A stretch of DNA of 16,191 nt from JANRKG01 sp033763635 (GTDB lineage: Bacteria; Cyanobacteriota; Cyanobacteriia; GCF-001939115), in contig JANRKG010000188.1 in assembly GCA_033763635.1 (NCBI GenBank), positions 1-16,191 on the forward strand. Reading direction: 5' to 3'. Below are positions 1 to 7,462 of the stretch, piece after piece; position 1 is the stretch's first letter, and each line of letters begins with the position of its first letter. Made by a program: the position numbers and the translations under genes. Below the pieces are notes generated by a model. That model did not search any database. It was not told the DNA's origin and worked only from the letters and a program-made list of their open reading frames with translations.

Positions 1-66
1 TCGATTACTCAGGCCATTCGCCGCGTTGCCCATGATATTCCCCGCTTACTTTCCTTTTTTCAATAG
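1..66 (+). CDS. C-terminal end of an unidentified protein (partial)
   Basis: Frame 1 is open from the window edge for 21 codons and stops at TAG 64-66. The residues read as an ordinary protein end (ITQAIRRVAHDIPRLLSFFQ). The second plus frame stays open longer but runs through the GC-rich repeat remnant at 77-92, so it is less likely to be real. The stretch is too short to assign a family. If it is real, the gene lies in the same direction as the hybrid kinase, with a 146-base gap to it. The call rests only on reading-frame plausibility. Confidence 0.3.
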   Translation, partial: SITQAIRRVAHDIPRLLSFFQ

Positions 67-76
67 ATCAGCCCTG

Positions 77-92
77 CCTCCCAGGAGGGGAT
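77..92. repeat. 16-bp copy of the inverted-repeat arm found at 5549-5564
   Basis: The 16 bases CCTCCCAGGAGGGGAT match positions 5549-5564 exactly; those lie in the right arm of the MITE-like element. No second arm is visible nearby, so this is either a decayed remnant or an independent short GC-rich palindrome (CCTCC/GGAGG core). It sits in the 146-base gap between the first partial gene and the kinase. The same gap also holds the perfect palindrome GTAAGCTTAC at 104-113. Confidence 0.4.
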
Positions 93-212
93 GGGATCTG
101 AGGGTAAGCTTACAAAGCTGGGATGCACCTAGATGTGGCAACCTCCAGGGTGGGAGCCAGATGCCTGATCGCATTGATCGATTCTGTAAGTAGAGGGTTT
201 TGGAGTTCTTAA

Positions 213-3200
213 ATGGCAAGGGCAACCCAGAGAACGGTAGCACCACTCTTCCTGCACGCCTTACGACAGCGGTGGGTTCTATGGTTCGTAGGACTTTTGT
301 TGTTATTGCTGGCCCACGCCACCGCATTACTGTTTCGCATTCAACCAGCCGTTTCCCTCTGGTTTCCTCCTTCGGGGGTGGCGATCGCCCTCACGCTCTG
401 GTTAGGGCCGATCGGGGCTGTCCTCACCTGGGTCGCCTCCTTCATCGTCGCCCCCCTTTGGGGAAATGGGGGATGGGCACGCTTTGCCAGCCTGACGGAT
501 GCGATCGAACCCTTCATGGCTTGGTTCCTCTTTTATCGTTGCTTCCAAGGCACCCTGTCCCTCAGAAACCTCTGGAATGCGATCGCCTTTTTAATTAGTG
601 CCCCCCTGATCGCCTGTGGAACTTCAGCGTTGCTTGGCCCCGTGGCTCTGGTAGTCTTGGGTAAGATGCCGATCGAGAACTGGATGGCAAGCATTCCCCA
701 CTGGTGGTTAGGTAATGCGATCGGGACGATGGTGATTACTCCAGCAATGTTGTTGCTCTGCTCTCGGTCGAAACAACCCGATGGGGAGTTAGAGCAGGAA
801 CAGAGGGAGCCTGAGAACACTCCAATATTGCTCATCCTGTCCCGCCGCTGGGTAGAAATTGGTGTAATTCTCGGCAGCACTGTCTTTTTCGCACTTCTCA
901 CCGTTCAGGCAACCCAGGTTAGCGTTTTTACCACCCTTCAGGCTTCCCTCCTAAGCATCATTCCAATATTTTGGGCCGTTGCTCGCTTTGGAGTCCTGGG
1001 CAGTGTCCTGACTGCGAGCGTTAGCGTCATGGTCACTCTTCTGACTTACCTGCTGGTATACCCGAATGCGATCGCCCTTCCTGCCTTTCCGATTAGCGGG
1101 GAATTACTATATACCCACAAACTAAGTTTGTTGATGCAAAGTGTGTTTGCCTTGCTCGCGGGTACTGCCATTACAGAGCGATCGATGGCTAAAGCCACTC
1201 TCGAAGTTGAAAGGATCAAGCATTTAGAGACAGAAGCGCGTGCCCAATTGAGTGAGGAACTTCTGCAAGTGAACCGTTTGCTGAACGAAGCCAATCAACA
1301 GTTACAGGTCAGGGAAGAAGAACTGCGCCGCCGTCAACAAGAACTGAAAACCCTGATCGAAAATTCTCCCGATATTATTGCCCGCATCGATCGCAATCTC
1401 CGCCATGTTTATGTCAGTCCCGTCATTGAGACTGTAACGGGCATCCCTGCGGAAGCCTTTATAGGCAAAACCCATGCAGAATTAGGCTTCCCCATCGAAA
1501 CTTGCCAAGAATGGGAAGCCTTGCTCCAGGACATCTTTGACGATGGGCAAAGCCGGACCACAGAATTTACGTTTTTATCGCCAGAGGGTCGTATCCGCCA
1601 TTACGAATCACGGGTCATCCCAGAGGTTGGCGTAGAGGGTTCTGTGCAGTCGGTGATAGGGCTTACGCGGGATGTGACAGAGCTAAAACAAATTGAACGA
1701 TCGCTCCGGCAAGCGAATGATCAATTTCAATTAGCATCCGAGGCGGTTAATTCTGCAATTTACGATTGGGATCTTCAAAAAAATCACATTGAGCGAACCA
1801 GTGGGATAGATCGAGTCTTTGGCTACTCCCCTGAGGAGATTCAGCCCACCAGTGAATGGTACTTGTCGTTGATCCATCCTGATGATGTTGAAGGCGTGAT
1901 GGCTCAGGTACGGGTCGCCTTTGCTAGCAGGGATCGATACGATGTGGAATATCGCGTCCGCAATCGTCAGGGAGATTATATCGATGTAGCTGACCAGGGC
2001 TTAATCCTGCGAGATGAAGCAGGGCAGGTCATCCGGGTGGTGGGCAGTGTGGCCGATATGACGGTACGGAAACAGGCGGAAACCGCCTTACAAGTGAGTG
2101 AGGCGCGATATCGCTACCTGGCAGAAGCGATGCCCCAAATTGTCTGGACAACGGATGAACAGGGGATGGTTACTTATTGCAATGAACGCTGGTACGACTA
2201 TACAGGGCTGAACGAGGCTGAATCTCTTGGTCTAGGCTGTCTGAATGTAGTACATCCCGACGATCGCGATCCGTTAAAAGAACAGTGGGAACAAGCCTTC
2301 TCCAGGTCCGAAAGCTTTAAGACCGAACTTCGCATTCGCTCTAAAACAGGAACGTATCGCTGGTTTCTTTGTCGATCGATTCCCGTGCACGATGCGACGG
2401 GACAAATTATCAGTTGGGTGGGCACCAGCACTGAGATTCACGAGCAAAAGCAGATTCAGGAAGAACTACGTCAGAGTGAGGAACGGTTGTCGCTAGCCCT
2501 GCGTTCGGCCCAGGCGGGAATGTGGCAGTGGTTTAGAGAAAGCAATCAAACCTTCTGGTCCGATGAAAATTTTCGTTTACTGGGCTACGAACCGGGACGA
2601 GATGAGTCAACCTATGAGAATTGGCTGAAGGCTGTCCACCCGGACGATCGGGAGATGGCACAACAGGCTGTGAATCGGGCACTTGAAGAAAAAACCCCAC
2701 TTTATCTCGAATATCGAGCCTATTTACCCGATCGCTCCGAGCGTTGGCTGGCAGATATTGGACAGATTACTTACGATGCAGCAGGGAATCCCGATGGCAT
2801 GATCGGCATTCAGATTGACATTACGCAACGCAAGCAAACAGAATTTGCCCGTAACCAGGCAGAAGCGGCATTACAAGAGAGTGAAGAACGGTTGCGGATG
2901 GCGTTAAATGCAACCAATCAGGGGCTTTATGATTTGAATGTCCAGACCGGAGACGCGATCGTTTCTCCCGAATATGCCCGGATGTTGGGGTACGAACCCG
3001 ACGAGTTTCAAGAAACGAACCAGACATGGCGCGAACGGCTCCATCCCGATGATGTCCCAACGGTTTATCGAGTTTACGAAGAATATATTGCAGGGATTCA
3101 CAAAGAGTATCGGGTGGAATTCAGGCAACGAACCAAATCCGGAAGTTGGACCTGGATTCTCTCACTTGGCAAGATTGTGGCCTGGGATGAGGAAGGAAAG

Positions 3201-4448
3201 CCCTTGCGAATGCTGGGAACCCATACGGATATTAACGATCGCAAACAGATCGAGGCCGAACGGGTCCAGCTGTTGGAGCGAGAACAGGCCGCTCGTCAAC
3301 AAGCGGAAGCCGCAAGCCGGATGAAAGATGAGTTCTTGGCAGTCGTGTCCCATGAGTTACGATCGCCCCTCAATGGAATTTTGGGCTGGTCCAGACTCCT
3401 GCGGACCCGCAACCTCGATCCCAATACAACGGAAAAGGCACTGGCTTCGATCGAGCGGAATGCCCAGGCCCAAACTCAACTGATCGAAGATTTGCTTGAC
3501 ATTTCCCGCATTATTCGGGGCACAGTTCGCCTTAACTTGCGCCCAGTTGACCTGCTCCCCATTGTGCAGGCATCCCTGGATACGGTGCGACCCACCGCCG
3601 AAGCAAAATTAATTCAACTGTTCTCCCAACTGGACCCCAATATTAGCCTCGTATCCGGGGATTCCGATCGCCTCCAGCAAATCATTTGGAACCTGCTCTC
3701 GAATGCGGTCAAATTTACGGCTTCCGGTGGGCGAGTTGAGATTCGACTCTATCGGGTTGGTGCCCATGCTCAAATTCAAGTCACCGATACAGGAATTGGT
3801 ATCAGTGCAGCATTCCTGCCCCATGTTTTCGATCGCTTCCGGCAAGCAGACTCAACCACGACCCGTACCCAGGGCGGTTTAGGGCTGGGGCTAGCGATCG
3901 TGCGGAGCCTGGTAGAGTTGCACGGGGGCACCATCTGGGCCGAAAGTGCGGGAGAAGGGCAGGGTACCACCTTTATCGTCGAACTGCCTCTCTTATCGAA
4001 AGAGCGTACCGAATCTTCTAGCAATGCTGCCCCCACCCTGATAGGGAATTCAGCCTCCCTGGAAGAGGTTCGGATCTTAGTTGTGGATGATGAGGTAGAT
4101 ACACGGGAATTTTTGACGATCGCCCTGGAGCAGTTTGGGGCCAGGGTTGCAGCAGCGGCCTCTGTTCCCGAAGCCTTTTCCCTGTTTCAAGAACAGCCCC
4201 CGGATGTGGTGCTGAGTGATATTGGGATGCCTGAGGAGAATGGGTACGCCCTCATCCAAAAAATTCGGGCGTTGCCTCCAGAACGGGGGGGACAGGTGCC
4301 CGCTGCGGCGTTGACAGCCTATGTGCGCGGGGACGATCGCCAGGAGGCACTCAAAGCAGGATTTCAAATGCACGTTCCGAAACCGATTGAACCGTTGCAA
4401 CTTCTGCGAGTGGTTTCTCAGTTAGTAACCAGCCAATCCGTCAAGTAG
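213..4448 (+). CDS. MASE1 / five-PAS hybrid sensor histidine kinase with C-terminal receiver
   Basis: This is a 1411-residue membrane sensor that should autophosphorylate on a histidine and pass the phosphate to its own receiver. Residues about 15-320 form a hydrophobic multi-helix region resembling MASE1. A coiled coil follows (about 322-377), then five PAS/PAC units at about 378-492, 500-622, 630-745, 758-873 and 893-1011. Four of the five carry the HPDD signature of PAS_3. The dimerisation/phosphoacceptor domain contains SHELRSPLNG with His1047. The ATPase domain (about 1149-1265) has an intact N box (NLLSNAVKF), DTGIGI and GLGLGLAI. The receiver (1287-1405) has the acidic pair D1292/D1293, phospho-acceptor D1336 and K1390. 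No Hpt or DNA-binding output is present, so a separate phosphotransfer protein and regulator must exist elsewhere. ATG 213 follows GGAG at 202-205. The stop overlaps the convergent MOSC gene. The signal sensed cannot be told from the sequence. Confidence 0.95.
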   Translation: MARATQRTVAPLFLHALRQRWVLWFVGLLLLLLAHATALLFRIQPAVSLWFPPSGVAIALTLWLGPIGAVLTWVASFIVAPLWGNGGWARFASLTDAIEPFMAWFLFYRCFQGTLSLRNLWNAIAFLISAPLIACGTSALLGPVALVVLGKMPIENWMASIPHWWLGNAIGTMVITPAMLLLCSRSKQPDGELEQEQREPENTPILLILSRRWVEIGVILGSTVFFALLTVQATQVSVFTTLQASLLSIIPIFWAVARFGVLGSVLTASVSVMVTLLTYLLVYPNAIALPAFPISGELLYTHKLSLLMQSVFALLAGTAITERSMAKATLEVERIKHLETEARAQLSEELLQVNRLLNEANQQLQVREEELRRRQQELKTLIENSPDIIARIDRNLRHVYVSPVIETVTGIPAEAFIGKTHAELGFPIETCQEWEALLQDIFDDGQSRTTEFTFLSPEGRIRHYESRVIPEVGVEGSVQSVIGLTRDVTELKQIERSLRQANDQFQLASEAVNSAIYDWDLQKNHIERTSGIDRVFGYSPEEIQPTSEWYLSLIHPDDVEGVMAQVRVAFASRDRYDVEYRVRNRQGDYIDVADQGLILRDEAGQVIRVVGSVADMTVRKQAETALQVSEARYRYLAEAMPQIVWTTDEQGMVTYCNERWYDYTGLNEAESLGLGCLNVVHPDDRDPLKEQWEQAFSRSESFKTELRIRSKTGTYRWFLCRSIPVHDATGQIISWVGTSTEIHEQKQIQEELRQSEERLSLALRSAQAGMWQWFRESNQTFWSDENFRLLGYEPGRDESTYENWLKAVHPDDREMAQQAVNRALEEKTPLYLEYRAYLPDRSERWLADIGQITYDAAGNPDGMIGIQIDITQRKQTEFARNQAEAALQESEERLRMALNATNQGLYDLNVQTGDAIVSPEYARMLGYEPDEFQETNQTWRERLHPDDVPTVYRVYEEYIAGIHKEYRVEFRQRTKSGSWTWILSLGKIVAWDEEGKPLRMLGTHTDINDRKQIEAERVQLLEREQAARQQAEAASRMKDEFLAVVSHELRSPLNGILGWSRLLRTRNLDPNTTEKALASIERNAQAQTQLIEDLLDISRIIRGTVRLNLRPVDLLPIVQASLDTVRPTAEAKLIQLFSQLDPNISLVSGDSDRLQQIIWNLLSNAVKFTASGGRVEIRLYRVGAHAQIQVTDTGIGISAAFLPHVFDRFRQADSTTTRTQGGLGLGLAIVRSLVELHGGTIWAESAGEGQGTTFIVELPLLSKERTESSSNAAPTLIGNSASLEEVRILVVDDEVDTREFLTIALEQFGARVAAAASVPEAFSLFQEQPPDVVLSDIGMPEENGYALIQKIRALPPERGGQVPAAALTAYVRGDDRQEALKAGFQMHVPKPIEPLQLLRVVSQLVTSQSVK

Positions 4449-5268
4449 GTTGCTCCAGAAAGATCGGATCATTGCAGCGAATCAAACCCGGTTGCAAGAC
4501 CGAAGCTCGAATTCCGGCGATCACGTTATTATGCTTCGCAGCGGTTCGCAGGATGTTCAAATCATCGGGTAAGCCGGATTGGGCCAGAGTTGTCACCACA
4601 CAACGGGGACAGGCAGTGTCAATCTTCAACCGCACCTGATCGCCGATCGCCAACACCCCACCCACCCAGGCATCTTCGAGAAAGGCAATGTCAGACGTAG
4701 CAGGTTGAATCAGGAGATTGGGACGAAAGCGGCAGGGTTCAAACTGTCCTTCTGGGTACAGTTCTTGCAATCGAGTCAGAGTTGCAGTCGTAATGGCATG
4801 GATGGGGCAGGAATCAAAGAAAGTGCCGGGGGGCATGAACAGTTGGGTAATGGTATCCTGATAAGCTGTTTCAGCCACATCGGGCCAATACTGGTCGAGG
4901 CTGGGCTGTTCGGGAACGGAAGAGAGTAACTGCACTTCCCGTCCAACCGCCTCCGAAAGCGTGGCATCAATGTTACTGGCATCACTGGTTTCCACCGTGC
5001 CATCGGGGAGAACGAACTGCACGGAGGGCATTGACTGGTGCGATCGAGGGGTATCAGTAAACATGGCCTGAAAGTTCAGAAGTTTCGCCCATTTTTTGGG
5101 ATTTTTCGCACTGGCAATCCGCTGCGTTTCCTGATCCCACAATGCATAGGCCCGATCACCCAAAATCCCCTGTGCTGTCACCTCTACCGCTTCCAGAGAT
5201 TCCCCCAACATGGATTTGACGGGGTAGCGAAAGAGGGAGGCGATCGTACCAACCATGTTCTGAGTCAT
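4441..5268 (-). CDS. MOSC domain-containing protein (mARC/YcbX-like, no ferredoxin domain)
   Basis: This 275-residue protein has an N-terminal MOSC beta-barrel (about 7-115; FRYPVKSMLGE and the following GDRAYALWD are characteristic) and a C-terminal MOSC domain (about 120-270). In the MOSC family a conserved cysteine binds molybdenum cofactor or receives sulfur. Here the motif ACPRCVVTT holds C220 and C223, and FEPCRFRPN is also typical. Relatives include the mitochondrial amidoxime-reducing component and E. coli YcbX, which reduce N-hydroxylated compounds. YcbX carries an extra 2Fe-2S domain that is absent here, so an external electron donor would be needed. There is no signal peptide, so it is probably cytosolic. 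ATG 5268 is preceded on this strand by GGAAAGGGTAGGA. Its stop lies 8 bases inside the convergent kinase gene. The family is sure; the substrate is unknown. Confidence 0.9.
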   Translation of the reverse strand: MTQNMVGTIASLFRYPVKSMLGESLEAVEVTAQGILGDRAYALWDQETQRIASAKNPKKWAKLLNFQAMFTDTPRSHQSMPSVQFVLPDGTVETSDASNIDATLSEAVGREVQLLSSVPEQPSLDQYWPDVAETAYQDTITQLFMPPGTFFDSCPIHAITTATLTRLQELYPEGQFEPCRFRPNLLIQPATSDIAFLEDAWVGGVLAIGDQVRLKIDTACPRCVVTTLAQSGLPDDLNILRTAAKHNNVIAGIRASVLQPGLIRCNDPIFLEQPT

Positions 5269-5441
5269 GACATTCCTACCCTTTCCTGATTACGGGCTAA
5301 CCCTACCACAGCCCTCAAAACAGTGAAAGTATTCGATTTCACAGATCTTTTTCAGTCGATGTCAGTGTTGAGTTTTCATCAAACCTCTTCTGATCTCATC
5401 TCCCATCCCATCTCAGACGACTGAGTATACAGATCTTCTTG
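5269..5441. promoter_or_regulatory. Upstream region of the MOSC gene with a small inverted repeat
   Basis: The 306-base gap 5269-5574 holds no credible gene. Its part nearest the MOSC start contains GTGAAA and TTTCAC (5323-5328 and 5337-5342), a 6-bp inverted repeat with an 8-base spacer, about 55-75 bases before the MOSC start codon. This could be an operator or a weak hairpin. I see no convincing -35/-10 pair. The rest of the gap is the MITE-like element listed separately. Confidence 0.25.
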
Positions 5442-5565
5442 AATCCCCTCCTGGGAGGGGTAGGGGTGGGTTTAGCGTTTGCAAAAGCAGTCCTCAAAGG
5501 ATAATGTGAGTTGCCTGTCCCCCTAACCCACCCCGCCCTTCGGGCACCCCTCCCAGGAGGGGATT
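5442..5565. repeat. MITE-like 124-bp element with near-perfect terminal inverted repeats
   Basis: The outer 20 bases at each end (5442-5461 and 5546-5565) are perfect reverse complements. A further 10 bp also pair perfectly (5463-5472 with 5525-5534). The right arm has an 11-base insertion, GCCCTTCGGGC (5535-5545), that is itself a hairpin with a TTCG loop; the left arm has a single A there. The centre (5473-5524) is unpaired and encodes nothing recognisable. I see no clear target-site duplication. It starts 9 bases beyond the stop codon of the RibD-C-like gene, so transcripts from that gene would fold into a long hairpin here and it may act as a terminator or RNA-stability element. A 60-codon minus-strand frame across it is an artefact of the repeat. 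Confidence 0.75.
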
Positions 5566-5574
5566 TTTTAAGAC

Positions 5575-6126
5575 TCAAATATTTTTACTAACACGGTACT
5601 GATTCTGCACAAACCCGAATTCATAAGCTTTTGTTGCCAGATGAAGGAGCGGGACATCCTGAGGGAGGGTTCCAAACAGGGGTTTGCCAGTTCCTAAAAG
5701 AATGGGAATGACGGTGATTATCAGGTCGTCGATCAGCCCTTCCTGAAGAAAACTCTGAATTACCAGTCCTCCGTCGATATACAAATGCTTTGCCCCCGTT
5801 TCTGCCAGTCGGGCAACGAGATCCTGGGGAGCCTCGGAGGACACAGAAACCGTCTGGGAAAGGGCGGGAGGAATCGAAATGGAACTGCGACTGAGGACAA
5901 CAACAGGTTTCAACCCGTAGGGCCAATCCTCAAAGGACAACACTTTCTCAAAACTATTTCTACCCATAACTAGAACGTCTACAGAGGCAATAAAATCGCC
6001 ATAACCAAAGTCTTCATCCTCTGGAACCCGTTCATTCGCCTGCTCTAACCAATCAATCCTGCCGTCTGGTCTGGCAATATATCCATCCAAACTGGTCGCA
6101 ATGAAAACCGATGATTTGATATCCAT
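5575..6126 (-). CDS. Dihydrofolate reductase family protein (RibD C-terminal-like)
   Basis: The 183-residue sequence fits the RibD_C/dihydrofolate-reductase fold along its whole length. It has the opening strand and loop FIATSLDGYIARPDGRIDWL (8-27), the nucleotide-binding strand VLVMGRNSFE (51-60), the LYIDGG turn (115-120) and the C-terminal IPILLGTGKPLFG (140-152). RibD_C enzymes use NADPH to reduce a pyrimidine ribosyl intermediate in riboflavin synthesis. Stand-alone members like this one, without a deaminase domain, mostly have unknown substrates, so I would not call it folA or ribD. It is probably a soluble cytosolic oxidoreductase. ATG 6126 is preceded by GGGAG on the minus strand. The gene diverges from the symporter (100-base gap) and its stop lies next to the inverted-repeat element. 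Confidence 0.85.
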   Translation of the reverse strand: MDIKSSVFIATSLDGYIARPDGRIDWLEQANERVPEDEDFGYGDFIASVDVLVMGRNSFEKVLSFEDWPYGLKPVVVLSRSSISIPPALSQTVSVSSEAPQDLVARLAETGAKHLYIDGGLVIQSFLQEGLIDDLIITVIPILLGTGKPLFGTLPQDVPLLHLATKAYEFGFVQNQYRVSKNI

Positions 6127-6226
6127 TCCCTATCTCCCTAAATCTCTAGCCTGCAAACAATTGGGTAGAGAAATCCCGTAAACTGCCCTAAGATTTGAGC
6201 AATTTCACTTCTGCACCCACCGATTC

Positions 6227-7462
6227 ATGACCCTTTCTACCATCATTCTGGCTGCCCTCGGTGTAGGTATCCTGTTTGGAACCCTGCTGAACACGACCTT
6301 TCCTACCAGTGTTGCCCCTCTGACAATGTATCTACTTACCCCGTTAGGGGATGCGTTTCTGCGGCTCATTCAGTTTGTAGTTGTGCCGATCGTCTTTTCT
6401 TCTTTGATTTTAGGATTAACGCGCATTCAAAGTGCAGGGCAGGTTGGGCGCTACGTGGTGAAGCTGATGACCAGTTATCTGCTGACCAGTGCGATCGCCC
6501 TCTGCCTGGGACTGCTCACCGCTGCCCTCCTGCAACCGGGAGCCGGAATTGAAGGTTTCCAACTCTCTGACACAATCACAACCCTTGAAACCCCTTCAAT
6601 GGTGTCCTGGTTGGTCAGTTTGATTCCCACCAATCCCTTAGAAGCCCTTAGCACCGCAAACCTGCTGCAAATCATTGTCTCAGCGATTTTATTGGGAATT
6701 GGCATTCAGATGGCGCGGGAAAAAGCCCAACCCTTCCTCGACCTGCTCGAAAGCATCTATGTCATTAGTGAAAAAGTGCTTTCCATCATTCTCTATGCGG
6801 CTCCCGTTGGCGTATTTGCCTTGATCAGTACGGTGATTGCCACCCAGGGACTCGCGATCATTGCACGGCTGTTGCTTTACGTGATGGGTTTATTCATTGC
6901 CACGTTTATCATGATCGGGTTCTATACAGGCGTGTTGTTTTTCCTGAATGCGAAACCAGGAAAATTCTATCAAAGTCTGGCTCCCGCTCTCTCCCTGGCT
7001 TTTGGCACTGCCAGTTCTAATGCAGCCCTTCCCATTGTTCTGCAAAATATTCAAGAAAACTATGGGTTGCGGGAAGATATCAGCAGTTTTGCCATTCCCT
7101 TAGGAACAGCACTCAAACGGGATGGATCAGCGATTCTGCAAGGATTTAATGCTTTGTTTATTGCCCAGATCTATCATGTTGCTATTACCCCGTCTTTGTT
7201 AGGCGCGATCGCCCTCAGCAGTTTGTTAGTGTCATTCAGTACCCCTGGGGTTCCGGGGTCAGCCTTGATTACGATGGCAACCGTGTTATCAGCCGCCGGG
7301 TTACCCCTGGAAGGAATTGCAGTCGTTGCTGGAATCGAGCGGCTTACGGATGGTATCAAGACTGTTTTGAATGTGGTAGGAAATAGTACGAATGCGATTA
7401 TCCTGAGTCACTGGGAAGCGGAACAGCCTGCGACATCAACAGTTCATCCTTCTACCCATTAA
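6227..7462 (+). CDS. Dicarboxylate/amino acid:cation symporter (DAACS, SLC1-like) with altered ion-site motif
   Basis: This 411-residue integral membrane protein aligns with the DAACS/SDF family from end to end. It has the N-terminal helices, the hairpin-1 motif TASSNAALP, the TM7 region GTALKRDGSAI, the hairpin-2 motif STPGVPGSA and the TM8 region TDGIKTVLNVVGN. Relatives import glutamate, aspartate or C4-dicarboxylates with Na+ or H+. The usual TM7 motif NMDGT reads KRDGS here (K297, R298, D299, S301). By alignment to the archaeal homologue GltPh as I recall it, TM8 keeps D375 and N382, has K378 where GltPh has the substrate-carboxylate Arg397, and N386 where GltPh has the sodium ligand Asp405. 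DctA also has Asn at that last site. Coupling and substrate may therefore differ from the textbook transporters. No Shine-Dalgarno is visible before ATG 6227. The TAA overlaps the stop of the convergent ligase gene. Confidence 0.92.
   Translation: MTLSTIILAALGVGILFGTLLNTTFPTSVAPLTMYLLTPLGDAFLRLIQFVVVPIVFSSLILGLTRIQSAGQVGRYVVKLMTSYLLTSAIALCLGLLTAALLQPGAGIEGFQLSDTITTLETPSMVSWLVSLIPTNPLEALSTANLLQIIVSAILLGIGIQMAREKAQPFLDLLESIYVISEKVLSIILYAAPVGVFALISTVIATQGLAIIARLLLYVMGLFIATFIMIGFYTGVLFFLNAKPGKFYQSLAPALSLAFGTASSNAALPIVLQNIQENYGLREDISSFAIPLGTALKRDGSAILQGFNALFIAQIYHVAITPSLLGAIALSSLLVSFSTPGVPGSALITMATVLSAAGLPLEGIAVVAGIERLTDGIKTVLNVVGNSTNAIILSHWEAEQPATSTVHPSTH

Noticed and set aside
46..327. 93-codon minus-strand frame at the left end
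   Set aside because: It overlaps the repeat remnant and the start of the kinase gene; the translation shows no family features and lies opposite a clearly coding frame.
200..598. 132-codon plus-strand frame overlapping the kinase start
   Set aside because: It is an out-of-frame shadow of the MASE1 region with no recognisable protein pattern.
5396..5578. 60-codon minus-strand frame
   Set aside because: It is made almost entirely of the GC-rich inverted-repeat element; its Pro/Gly/Arg-rich translation is a repeat artefact.
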